Below, in pieces: positions 33,454 through 41,822 of a DNA stretch of 64,000 nt. Under the pieces are notes generated by a model. The model did no database searches, was not told the origin of the DNA, and worked only from the letters and a program-made list of their open reading frames with translations. The DNA is from Verrucomicrobiota bacterium (GTDB taxonomy: Bacteria > Verrucomicrobiota > Kiritimatiellia > CAIVKH01): assembly GCA_024233345.1 (NCBI GenBank), contig JACKPT010000003.1, positions 1-64,000 on the forward strand, given 5' to 3'. The translations under genes and the position numbers were made by a program. How positions within the stretch are numbered: the first letter of the stretch is position 1; the number at the start of each line of letters is the position of its first letter.

Positions 33454-34871
33454 TTGGCGATTATTGGTTCTTTATGGTTGAGCCTGGAACAACACTTTCA
33501 GAAAATGTTCTCGGCAGGGCAATCGTTTGCTCTGGCCTGTGGGGTGCGGTCTTTTCAGTCGCCATCCACAGTCTCCCTGGTTCAGGCGGTGGAATTTGGA
33601 CCGCGGCAAATTGCCAATGATCGCATTATCAACCGCGAACCGGCTGATCAGCGGCTCGGGATTGGCGGCCTGGATGTCCTACAACTCCAATGATCTGGCT
33701 ACCGCCAACACCTTTATCTCCATCTATTCGCCAACCGATGGCATGCGCGGCTTGACGGAAGAACTCGGGTGAACCGATGCGCGCGGCTAAACCAGTGGCG
33801 CAAAGCAACCAGGATTGTTTTTATTGCCAACTACCGCAGCCGAGATCATGTCAATACCAGCTGGACACTGCGTGAGGTGCCCACCGGGACGAGAACTTTC
33901 CAGAACTGGATGCCCGCTTTATCGCGAAAGAGGATGGCGGGGTTCAAACCCTGGTTCCCCTTGTTGACCGGGAGGGACTGACGAATGCCACAGAATCGGC
34001 CGACACGACAGAGGCTCCAGCCAATAACTCCGAAGCCGAATCGACGTCTGAGAATCGCCGGGTTCCCAGCGGCGAGTCGGAGATCTGGTCCTGGGTGGAC
34101 GGGGCCCCCGATGTGACCCGGATCACCACAGACTACCGCAACGACTACGCGCCCAGTGTCTCCGGCGACATCCTGGCTTGGCAGAAGGCCAAGGGATTTC
34201 CCTTTGGATGGGAAATCATGGCATTGGTTGGAGACAACCGGATGCAGTTAACCACCAATTTTTACTATGACATGGCCCCCCAGGTGCAGGGTCGGGATAT
34301 TGTCTGGTACGGGTGGGATGGTTACGACTACGAGATTTTCCTCTACAATGCCGACAAGAACGAGACCATTCAGATCACCGACAACCGGTTTGACGATGTC
34401 GGGCCGATGGTATGGAATGGGGCGGTTGTCTGGGAAAGTTACCCGGCGGTGGAAGCCGATATTCTCCTATACAGGGATGGGGAAATTCAGGAGATCAGTG
34501 ACAACCTGGAAGACGATATCAGCCCCAGAATCTGGGACCGGTTTGTGGTTTGGCAGGGATTTGACGGGGATGACTTCGAGCTTTGGCTTTATGACATGAG
34601 CACAGGCAACGAAGCGATCAAGCTAACCTCCAACGATTATGACGATGTCCAGCCCAGCATCATGGACGGGCTCCTGGTCTGGATGGCCTATGTGGACAAC
34701 TGGGATGCTGAGATCTATTACCTGGATCTCACGGAAATCCCCTATCAGCCCAAAGCGCTCACCGAGAATGAAGACGATGATCTCGACCCCCAGACCGCAG
34801 GGCGGCGGGTGATCTGGCGAACCGAGCGTGACGGGCGAAACATGATCATGCTCGCGGAACCCAAGCCCTGA
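33454..34871 (+). pseudogene. TolB-like beta-propeller protein gene with several frameshifts
   Basis: An intact C-terminal frame begins about 33873 and covers 34095-34871. It has propeller repeats with internal periodicity (PSVSGDILAWQ, PQVQGRDIVWYGWDGYDYEIFLY, PRIWDRFVVWQGFDGDDFELWLY, PSIMDGLLVWMAYVDNWDAEIYYL). Upstream, protein-like pieces sit in different frames: FGPRQIANDRIINREP (frame +1), LISGSGLAAWMSYNSNDLATANTF (+2), EPMRAAKPVAQSNQ (+3), then NYRSRDHVNTSWTLREVPTG (+1) and DENFPELDARF (+3). At least four indels in about 300 bases, some at G or T runs, break one gene. This is either a decayed gene or a poor-quality assembly stretch. Confidence 0.65.
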
Positions 34872-34878
34872 ACCGCCC

Positions 34879-35634
34879 ATGACCTTTTGCCTGGGAATGA
34901 AAGTCAGAGAGGGGCTCGTGGGTATCGCCGACACACGGGTCACCTCGGGTAGCGAGTGTATCGTCGCCCGCAAGATCACCGCCTATCAGAAGGAAGGGCA
35001 GGTCATGTTCCTGATGACGTCCGGCCTGCGGTCCGTGCGGGATAAAACCCTGACCTATTTCGAGGAGGTTTGGGAAGAGCAGGCCGAGGAATTTGACCGG
35101 ACATTCAAGGCAGTCAACGCCATCGCCGAAATGCTCCGCCGGGTGGCCCGCGAAGACAAGGAAGCCCTGGCCGAAAGTGGGCTCCCGTTCAATATGCACA
35201 CCATTGTCGGGGGACAGATGCGCAATGACCGGGAGCATAAATTTTACATGCTCTACCCCCAGGGCAACTGGGTGGAGGTCGGGGTTGGCACCCCCTATTA
35301 CATCATCGGGGCGACCGGTTACGGCAAGCCGGTTCTGGACCGAACCCTGACCTACGAGGACAGCATGCGACACGCACTCAAGGTCGGCTCCCTCGCCTTC
35401 GACTCCACCCGGATCAGCGCCGCCGATGTCGACTTTCCCATGGATGTGATTCTCTACCAACGGGACAGCTTCCAACTAATCGAGCACCGGTTCGACAAGA
35501 CGGATCTTGCCGATAAGTCAGCCTGGTGGCAGGAGCGGCTGCGGAAATCCATCAACGAACTTCCTTCGGAGTGGATGGAAGATGCCTTCGTCAAGCTGAG
35601 CCGACAGAGCCTGCCCGAAGAAATCGACGCGTAA
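34879..35634 (+). CDS. Anbu-type bacterial proteasome homologue (Ntn-hydrolase)
   Basis: The 251-residue protein begins MTFCLGMKVREGLVGIADTR. After Met removal Thr1, Asp17 and a Lys at 31 match the Anbu/proteasome beta-subunit active residues, and the T-x-C-x-G-x-K/R-x-x-x-G-L-V start is typical of Anbu. Later segments (MFLMTSGLRSVRD, HTIVGGQMRNDREHKFYMLYPQGNWVEVG, PYYIIGATGYGKPVLDR) follow the same fold. Anbu forms a helical, lock-washer-like assembly with weak or unknown peptidase activity. The usual partners (transglutaminase-like, alpha-E and ATP-grasp genes) are not adjacent here; it lies 7 bases after the broken propeller gene. Confidence 0.82.
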   Translation: MTFCLGMKVREGLVGIADTRVTSGSECIVARKITAYQKEGQVMFLMTSGLRSVRDKTLTYFEEVWEEQAEEFDRTFKAVNAIAEMLRRVAREDKEALAESGLPFNMHTIVGGQMRNDREHKFYMLYPQGNWVEVGVGTPYYIIGATGYGKPVLDRTLTYEDSMRHALKVGSLAFDSTRISAADVDFPMDVILYQRDSFQLIEHRFDKTDLADKSAWWQERLRKSINELPSEWMEDAFVKLSRQSLPEEIDA

Positions 35635-35719
35635 TCGCTGCGGCGTTGGCTTTCGTCCAACAATCCTACCCGACCGGCCAGAGGTCGGACCCTACCTTGG
35701 CAAAGAACGCCCGCCTGGG

Positions 35720-35747
35720 TGGGTAGGGTTCGCTGTCTCAGCGAACC
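35720..35747. terminator. Hairpin between convergent genes, part of a repeat element
   Basis: Stem GGTTCGCT (35727-35734) pairs perfectly with AGCGAACC (35740-35747) across a GTCTC loop. It lies between the convergent Anbu and GH57 genes, so it could end transcription from both sides, though no T-run follows. The 18 bases at 35720-35737 recur, inverted, at 50986-51003. Confidence 0.5.
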
Positions 35748-35754
35748 GACCGGC

Positions 35755-38700
35755 TCAAGGTGTCGGACTGACCATCACCCGATAGGCCCGGACCCCATTG
35801 GTTGCACTCCCGCCGCTGGTGGCAAAGGAATAGTCGTCGGTAAAGGTATGCCAACCGGGTGCCTGCTGATGGAGATATGCCCCCACCGGCGCATTCGATG
35901 ATGTAAAACCTTTCCAGGATGAAAGGAGGCCATCCGCGTACTGAATGCGATAGGTCCGGCCGCTCATCACCTCGTGACTGACCAGGGTCTTTCCGGGGAC
36001 CAACGCCATCGTCGCAACCTGAACCACCGAGGTTTCTTGATTGGCCATGGTGCCCGCCAGATATTCCTCGTAATTCGAGAGGCCGTCCTGATCGAGGTCA
36101 AGATTCCGGTCAGACGCATTGGTGGCCATCAGGCCATGCGCCAACTCATAACCATCGGACAGCCCATCCCCATCGGTATCCCACTGATCCATGCTCGTTC
36201 CTGCCAGGAGTTCCGTGGCGGTCTGCACGCCATCGCCATCCGGATCCATCGCGGCCGATTCGCTGAAGGCGAGCCACAACGTGAAATTGGTCGCGGTGTT
36301 CATGTTTTTCACCTCCACCTGCTCGGTCATGGCCAGTTCACGATTATTCCATCCGGCATTGGCCAGAGCGCCTTCAGTGAACTCGGTACGGGAGCCCGCC
36401 ACGACATAAGCTTCACCCCCGACATGATTCTTCACGCCGCGATATCGGTTCGCGGAGGAAACCTTGCGCTCCAGATTGCTTTCGCCGTTGAACATGATGT
36501 CAAACTGGTTGGGGCCAATTCCGTTGCGGATATAGAGCTCTCCGACATCCGGGGTTACCACATACTCCGCCCGCACCGACAGGGCGCCGGCGGGCAGGGT
36601 CACGGTCTTGCGGATTTTCCCGTCCTCTGAAACAAACGTCCAGGCGTCGTACTGGGCGGCGGGGGCCGTCGGATAGGCATAGTCCTTGTCGGCATAGTCG
36701 TGGGTGGTCAACCCGGCGGCATAATGCTCCTTGAAGGCCGAGCAGCGATTGTTGTTCACCCCTTCGTTTTCCGATTCCTCGGGGGGGTTGCTCATTGTGA
36801 CCCCCACGACCATTCGGGCATCCCCGCCATTGAGGAGCGGATCGTAGACAAACGCCCGGATCAGGCGCCCACCCCACCGCTCGAAAACCAGGAAGACCCG
36901 GTTGTTGCACAGGACATATTCATCCAGGGTGTCATCATCGATATCCTTGGCGTACACGGACGTCCGGGCGGTCTGGGCTCCCGACTGAATCCGATCCACC
37001 CAGATCGAGGCTTCCTTCATCACCCCCATCGCGCGCACATGGCCATGCAGGCGCACCGCCCAACCGGATATCGGATCCCAGGAGGTGTCTTCACGGGAGG
37101 TCGTACAGGCATCAATCCGGTCAAAGGTGCTTTGGTAATTCCGCGACTGATACTCATCCGGGTTCGCATCCTCATCATGCCACGCCGTCTCATAGATCAT
37201 CGCCGAGTAAGACCACTCCGCGAGGTTCTTGAGGTGGGGCCGGGTAATCTCCTGAATGGTGTCCCATGAGTCGCGAATCAGGGTTCCCGGCGTATTCATG
37301 TCTCCATACTTCTTCATCCCGGCAGGGGACCACGCATCATGCACAATCGGGACCCGGTCAAAGAAACTTTCTTCCTGCCCGGACCCATAGTACCACGTAT
37401 CGTAAGAATGCTCGCTGGCCCGCTTCAGCCATTCATAGGTCTGACTGGACTTATCGTAGACATAGCCATGATCAATCACCCAGGTCGGATCACTTTCCGC
37501 CCAGGTCGCCACATCCTTGAGGTTCACAAACTGAATCCATGGATGATTGGCGGCCCATCGGAGTGTACGATGGATCTGGTCGGCATTCCCGTTGGGATCC
37601 GGTGAGGCAAAGGAGTTTCCGGCAAAAGCTTCCCAATCGTCAAAGACCAGGGTCAATTGCGAGGCGTCAGGGCTCAATGCCTTCTGCAGCAGTGTGTACC
37701 GGGTGTCCTTCATCATCCCGTCATCATCGTTCCCGAACTTGGACTGATCCTCCCGGTCATTGATCATGAAAGTGTAGACCCCATTGATTTTGTGAATCTT
37801 GTGATGGTAGGGCTCCTCATCATTCCCCTGCCCGCCGGCCCAGCGGCCGCAGTTGTTCTCATCCCAACCGGGATTGTTGGTCTCCCCCGGGTAGAACCAC
37901 CAGTGCAGATGAGTGACTTCATCGAGGTAGGTCGCAGTAAATCCGCTCGATTCGATTTCCTCGAAGGTCTTTCCATCCAGCGGACCCTCCCCTGAAACAC
38001 GGGGATGGTTGGTCTCGGTTCGGATCACCCGTTCCGGGGTGTGCATGACCTTCATGTCCTGCTCGGTGAGGTCAAACAGATGCTCGATCAATTGGCTGTT
38101 CTGCGCGATGCTCTTGGCGTTCACTTCTCCCTCGAAATAGGGCATGATGTGCTCGGCCAGCACCCCGCCGATCAGGGAACCCGGGCCGGTGGTGACAAAG
38201 TTTTTCACCCGGTTCAGGAACGTCGGGCCGTCGCGATCCGGGTAACCGGACTCGGCAGGATTCTGGGTCGCCCACTGAAAGGACATCAGGAGGCTGCCAC
38301 TGATGTGCAGGTTCAATGGGATGTTGAACATCTCCCCGGTGTCCAGCAGGCGGATGAAGCCCGGATACAGATTGACGTCACTCCGGTCGGTGAAGATGTG
38401 CCCCTGGGTGCCGGATTTGGCCGCCACCGATTGATTGGCATGGGCAATCACCGCGTACTTGGCCCGGCTGGTGGTGGAATCGCCGGGGATCGCGCCGTAG
38501 AGGACCCCGGTATCGGCAGGATCGCCACCACTAGCCTGCAAGGTACCAAAGTAGTCCACCAGATCGGCACGCCCCGGGATCTCTCCTCCCCCATATTCTG
38601 TGCCATCACGCGTGGTAAATGGAATCAGGTTCAGCGAGGACGCATTGCCATCCCACCCGCGGCTCAGCAAAGCCGACCGTTTGATACCAAACTCCACACC

Positions 38701-39216
38701 ATCCAGATCGGCCCGCCAATAGCTGCCCAGATAATCCGAATGCTGGTCATTCCATGAGGTATCTTTTACCGTTCCCGTGCTCGCATTATAGACACAAACC
38801 ACAACTTCCCATTTATAGTTTGGATCCACTTTGCAATCCGTGAAATCCGGTAGCCAGTCATTGCCAACTCCCGGCGCACAGTCAATCGCCACATAGGCAT
38901 CCACCGCATAGTTTTCCCAGTTGTACCCCAAATCAAAGAAGTCCAGGCGGAAATACAAATTCGTGCCATCATCATGGGAATAGAAAGCGACGATATCCCG
39001 GCCCGGATCTTCGGCATTCGACCACTTGTACTGGTCGTCATTCTGGTCGAGGGCGCGCAGGTCGGCGGCCGTCCAGTCCTGGAACTCCTGGTAAAAGGTG
39101 GTTCCCCTCTTATCGACTCCCACCGCAGGACCCTGGCCAATGGTGATGGCACCAGAACTCCCCAACAGCATCTGCACCCCCGCGATGCCAACCAACCAAC
39201 TCCATTTGCCCATCAT
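35755..39216 (-). CDS. Giant secreted GH57-like glucan-active enzyme
   Basis: From ATG 39216 (GGAG 8 bases upstream) the protein has about 1153 residues and a signal peptide (MMGKWSWLVGIAGVQMLLGSSGA). It begins with a CBM9/DOMON-like domain (YSHDDGTNLYFRLDFFD...AVDAYVAIDC). The GH57-like core starts with VIAHANQS and continues to NIPLNLHISGSLL. MHTPERVI may hold the nucleophile Glu and LVFDDWEAF the acid/base Asp. A beta-sandwich region follows, then calcium repeats (DPDGDGVQT, DTDGDGLSDGYELAHGL, DLDQDGLSNYEEYLAG) and a C-terminal domain. It probably cuts alpha-glucans such as pullulan or starch outside the cytoplasm. The GH57 motifs are not textbook, so the exact activity is open. Confidence 0.65.
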   Translation of the reverse strand: MMGKWSWLVGIAGVQMLLGSSGAITIGQGPAVGVDKRGTTFYQEFQDWTAADLRALDQNDDQYKWSNAEDPGRDIVAFYSHDDGTNLYFRLDFFDLGYNWENYAVDAYVAIDCAPGVGNDWLPDFTDCKVDPNYKWEVVVCVYNASTGTVKDTSWNDQHSDYLGSYWRADLDGVEFGIKRSALLSRGWDGNASSLNLIPFTTRDGTEYGGGEIPGRADLVDYFGTLQASGGDPADTGVLYGAIPGDSTTSRAKYAVIAHANQSVAAKSGTQGHIFTDRSDVNLYPGFIRLLDTGEMFNIPLNLHISGSLLMSFQWATQNPAESGYPDRDGPTFLNRVKNFVTTGPGSLIGGVLAEHIMPYFEGEVNAKSIAQNSQLIEHLFDLTEQDMKVMHTPERVIRTETNHPRVSGEGPLDGKTFEEIESSGFTATYLDEVTHLHWWFYPGETNNPGWDENNCGRWAGGQGNDEEPYHHKIHKINGVYTFMINDREDQSKFGNDDDGMMKDTRYTLLQKALSPDASQLTLVFDDWEAFAGNSFASPDPNGNADQIHRTLRWAANHPWIQFVNLKDVATWAESDPTWVIDHGYVYDKSSQTYEWLKRASEHSYDTWYYGSGQEESFFDRVPIVHDAWSPAGMKKYGDMNTPGTLIRDSWDTIQEITRPHLKNLAEWSYSAMIYETAWHDEDANPDEYQSRNYQSTFDRIDACTTSREDTSWDPISGWAVRLHGHVRAMGVMKEASIWVDRIQSGAQTARTSVYAKDIDDDTLDEYVLCNNRVFLVFERWGGRLIRAFVYDPLLNGGDARMVVGVTMSNPPEESENEGVNNNRCSAFKEHYAAGLTTHDYADKDYAYPTAPAAQYDAWTFVSEDGKIRKTVTLPAGALSVRAEYVVTPDVGELYIRNGIGPNQFDIMFNGESNLERKVSSANRYRGVKNHVGGEAYVVAGSRTEFTEGALANAGWNNRELAMTEQVEVKNMNTATNFTLWLAFSESAAMDPDGDGVQTATELLAGTSMDQWDTDGDGLSDGYELAHGLMATNASDRNLDLDQDGLSNYEEYLAGTMANQETSVVQVATMALVPGKTLVSHEVMSGRTYRIQYADGLLSSWKGFTSSNAPVGAYLHQQAPGWHTFTDDYSFATSGGSATNGVRAYRVMVSPTP

Positions 39217-39248
39217 GATCCAGTCTCCATACCTGGTAAAAATTTTAC

Positions 39249-39260
39249 TAAACTGCTTTA
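39249..39260. promoter_or_regulatory. Putative LacI-type operator (GH57 gene, proximal)
   Basis: TAAACTGCTTTA lies 33 bases before the GH57 start. It matches the family consensus TAAACCGCTTTA drawn from the other sites in this window at 11 of 12 positions. Just upstream on the minus strand TATAGC could serve as a -10 box, so binding would block initiation. Confidence 0.5.
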
Positions 39261-39303
39261 ACGCTATACAGTCATCAATAATAGACGGAATCATTCAGCC
39301 TTG

Positions 39304-39315
39304 TAAAGCGGTTAA
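39304..39315. promoter_or_regulatory. Putative LacI-type operator (GH57 gene, distal)
   Basis: TAAAGCGGTTAA reads TTAACCGCTTTA on the minus strand, again 11 of 12 to the consensus. Its centre is 55 bases from the proximal site, a spacing that could allow looping. Confidence 0.45.
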
Positions 39316-39442
39316 GCTGAGAATGTTTACCCTTGGTTGGTAGCTCAAACCGATACCCAATGGAAGGCGTTGGACAGTAGAGACATAGCCATTATAGTGC
39401 TGTGCTGACAGTGCCGCCCCGGCAGCCCCGGCAAGGGTGGAC

Positions 39443-39649
39443 CTACTAGAAACGCGCATCATCACCAACCACACGTTCGTAGTAGCGACGCAAGCCCCGC
39501 CAAGGCGGGGCAAGGCGCGTCGAGCAGGGAACCAAACGGCCCTTACCCCGCCGCAGCGGGGTGGCGGACCTACTACAAACGGTCGTCACGAACCACCAAG
39601 CGTTCGTAGTAGCGACGCAAGGCCGAAGGACAAGGCGCGTATCGAGCAG
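39443..39649. repeat. Two REP-like hairpin elements
   Basis: Copy A (39443-39485) and copy B (39570-39612) each have a CTACTA-rich left arm (CTACTAGAAACG, CTACTACAAACG) and a right arm CGTTCGTAGTAG about 20 bases away that is its near-perfect inverted complement (11 of 12 in copy B). Both continue with GCGACGCAAG and, further on, CAAGGCGCGT. Between and within them are GC stems (GCCCCGCC/GGCGGGGC at about 39494-39510; ACCCCGC/GCGGGGT at about 39545-39562). No coding frame is convincing in the 462-base gap between panC and the GH57 gene. Confidence 0.7.
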
Positions 39650-39678
39650 CCAGACCGCTCTTGCCACCTGTCAGGCAA

Positions 39679-40524
39679 TTATCGCTGCAGGACAAGATTG
39701 TCGATCAGGCGGGCGGACGGAAAGTGTACCGCGAGGGCAACCAGGGTGGGCTCGGAAATTTCCTGTACCCGATCCAGGGAGATATCATCGACAAATTCAA
39801 GATAGTCGAGTTTCGCGAGCGGGAACCGCTCCAGCACCTTGAGTGCGTGCGCCCTGAGTGCGTCCGTCCTCACCTCGCCGGCCTCCCATGCCGCCTGTAT
39901 GGCAAGCAAAGCCTGGTGAAGGCCCACCGCCTGCGACCTTTCTTCAGGCGACAGCAGTTTGTTGCGGGAGCTCATGGCCAGCCCATCGGATTCACGTACC
40001 AATGCCCCCCCCATGATCGCTACGGGAAAATTCAAATCCCGCACCATCCGCCGGATCACACGCAATTGCTGCGCATCCTTTTCTCCAAAGACCGCAACCG
40101 TTGGCTGACAAAGGAGAAACAACTTGGCAACCACCGTCAATACCCCGTCGAAATGGCCGGGTCGGGAGGCCCCGCACAGCCCCTTTGACAGGCGGTTTTC
40201 GGAAAGCGACACACTGCGATCCACAGCATACATGCTCGGCGCATCCGGGGCAAAGACCACATCAACTCCCGCCGCGTGACAGAGCTCCAGATCCCGGGCT
40301 TCATCCCGGGGGTAGCGCTGATAGTCCTCCGAGGGACCGAACTGGGTGGGATTGACAAACAAACTCACCACCACCCGTTCGGCGCGCGCCCGGGCAATCC
40401 GCACCAGAGACAAATGCCCCTCGTGCAGGAATCCCATGGTAGGAACCAAGCCGACGGACAGGCCCTGCCCGCGCCATTCCAGCGCCGTAGCCTGCATCTC
40501 ATCCGGTGATCGCTCAACGATCAT
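39679..40524 (-). CDS. panC: Pantothenate synthetase
   Basis: The 281-residue protein has the two class I nucleotidyltransferase signatures: VPTMGFLHEGHLSLV (the H-I/L-G-H site, about 28-42) and the MSSRNKLLSPEER loop. FGEKDAQQL lies between them. It joins pantoate and beta-alanine using ATP to make pantothenate, the coenzyme A precursor, in the cytoplasm. Length is normal. It starts 9 bases after the LacI-family gene, which suggests co-transcription, an unusual partnership since panB and panD are not adjacent. Confidence 0.95.
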   Translation of the reverse strand: MIVERSPDEMQATALEWRGQGLSVGLVPTMGFLHEGHLSLVRIARARAERVVVSLFVNPTQFGPSEDYQRYPRDEARDLELCHAAGVDVVFAPDAPSMYAVDRSVSLSENRLSKGLCGASRPGHFDGVLTVVAKLFLLCQPTVAVFGEKDAQQLRVIRRMVRDLNFPVAIMGGALVRESDGLAMSSRNKLLSPEERSQAVGLHQALLAIQAAWEAGEVRTDALRAHALKVLERFPLAKLDYLEFVDDISLDRVQEISEPTLVALAVHFPSARLIDNLVLQR

Positions 40525-40533
40525 GAACGTCGG

Positions 40534-41556
40534 TCACATCGACCGGGGTGCGGCGGTGGAATCACGCACCACCAACTCTCCCCGGTTCATTTCCGCACAG
40601 GACTTGACCTGATCCCGGCTCATCCCCAACAGCTTCTGTACCGCGGTTTTTCCAAGGTGATGCAGATCATGCCGGATGGTGGTCAGCCGGGGGCTGGTCA
40701 ATTGTGCGAGCGGGAGGTCTTCCACCCCCATTACGGAGACATCCTCCGGCACCCGCTTGCCGGAAGAAAACACATAGCGAAGAGCGCCCAGAGCCATCAG
40801 ATCATTACCGCAGATGATCGCTGTGGTTTCCGGATGCTGGGTCATAATCGTCCTGGCGGCATCGAACCCGAACCGCTCATTAAACCGGCCATCCACCCAC
40901 GGGGTCTCCGCTTCAGGAATGCCCGCCGCTCGGAATTCCTCATACAGGGTATCGAGAAAATCGATGGCAGCCTGCAGATTGGTTCCGGTGATGATGCCAA
41001 TCTTCCGGTGCCCCAGTGAAAGCAAATGCTGCGCGGCCAACTTCGCCGCATACTTGTAATCCATGGATACATAATTCAGCCCCCACTTGGGGAAGTAGTT
41101 GTTCACCAACAGGGCGTGGTAGTCCTTCTCATGGAAGCCGGCAAGGTATTGATCGTAGTTGGTGGTGCCGAGAAACAGCATGCCGTCGGCCTGACGGGTA
41201 TCCAGAATATTGAAATATTCCTGGCTGCGGATGAAGTTGAGGGTCGCGAGGTCGACCAGCAGCTTGAACCCCGCCTCGGACACTCCGGCATAGATCCCGC
41301 TGAGCAGGCTGCCAAAATAGGCATCGCCAAAAACATTGGGCAAATCCGGCAATACCACGCTCAATACCCGGCTCGAACGCAAAGCCAAACCACGGGCATG
41401 AATGTTCGGCTTGTATCCGTGCTTGTCAATCGCCGCCAGCACCTTGGACCGGGTATCCTCACTGATCCGGGGATTGTTGTTGAGCACAAGCGAAACCGTA
41501 CTCTGGGAAAAACCGCTTTCCTGGGCGATATCTGCAATCGTTTTACGCTTTTCCAT
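40534..41556 (-). CDS. LacI-family transcriptional regulator
   Basis: The start at 41556 has GGAGG 8 bases upstream and removes 18 unlikely residues of the longest frame. The 340-residue protein has a LacI helix-turn-helix (MEKRKTIADIAQESGFSQSTVSLVLNN) and hinge region (YKPNIHARGLALRSSR), then a periplasmic-binding-type sensor domain (VLSVVLPDL, ... YVSMDYKYAAKLAAQHLLSLGHRKIGIITG). It should bind a palindromic operator and release it, or bind it, when a sugar ligand is present. Candidate operators lie before its own gene and before the GH57 and GH13 genes, so an alpha-glucan-responsive role is inferred. Confidence 0.88.
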   Translation of the reverse strand: MEKRKTIADIAQESGFSQSTVSLVLNNNPRISEDTRSKVLAAIDKHGYKPNIHARGLALRSSRVLSVVLPDLPNVFGDAYFGSLLSGIYAGVSEAGFKLLVDLATLNFIRSQEYFNILDTRQADGMLFLGTTNYDQYLAGFHEKDYHALLVNNYFPKWGLNYVSMDYKYAAKLAAQHLLSLGHRKIGIITGTNLQAAIDFLDTLYEEFRAAGIPEAETPWVDGRFNERFGFDAARTIMTQHPETTAIICGNDLMALGALRYVFSSGKRVPEDVSVMGVEDLPLAQLTSPRLTTIRHDLHHLGKTAVQKLLGMSRDQVKSCAEMNRGELVVRDSTAAPRSM

Positions 41557-41619
41557 GACTGTGTCCTCCAAGAGAGCGAACCCCATGCGGGCCGTCTCGG
41601 GTTTTGACACAGTACATCA

Positions 41620-41631
41620 TAAACCGCTTCA
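41620..41631. promoter_or_regulatory. Putative LacI-type operator (autoregulatory)
   Basis: TAAACCGCTTCA, 11 of 12 to the consensus, sits 64 bases before the LacI-family start and in the proB-facing divergent gap (41557-41822). Its place suggests autoregulation. Confidence 0.5.
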
Positions 41632-41714
41632 CACTTCCAGTCCTGATCTCGCGAGATTGCGGCGTTGTCGGGCAAGACCCCGGTGGGCCTGCCCCGCCGG
41701 TGGCAGGGGTCGAA

Positions 41715-41739
41715 ACCAATCCAACCCATGAAGATTGGT
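41715..41739. other. Inverted repeat upstream of proB
   Basis: ACCAATC (41715-41721) and GATTGGT (41733-41739) are perfect inverted arms around 11 bases. Placed about 84 bases before the proB start, it could be a leader hairpin or regulator site. A second, shorter inverted pair (CCTGCC/GGCAGG) lies just upstream near 41690-41706. Confidence 0.45.
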
Positions 41740-41822
41740 CTGCGGGCAGGCGCTGAGGGCAAGCACTGGACAGTCGTACCGAATCCGCTATGCTTCCACC
41801 GTGCACACCTTGAGAGGATTTC

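Noticed and set aside
33935..33960. GGGGTTCAAACCC, resembling a tRNA T-arm
   Set aside because: No acceptor, D or anticodon arms in the right places, and it lies in the reading frame of the propeller gene.
41601..41650. TTGACA at 41604-41609 as the -35 of a proB promoter
   Set aside because: No acceptable -10 box occurs 16-18 bases downstream, and it is far from the proB start.
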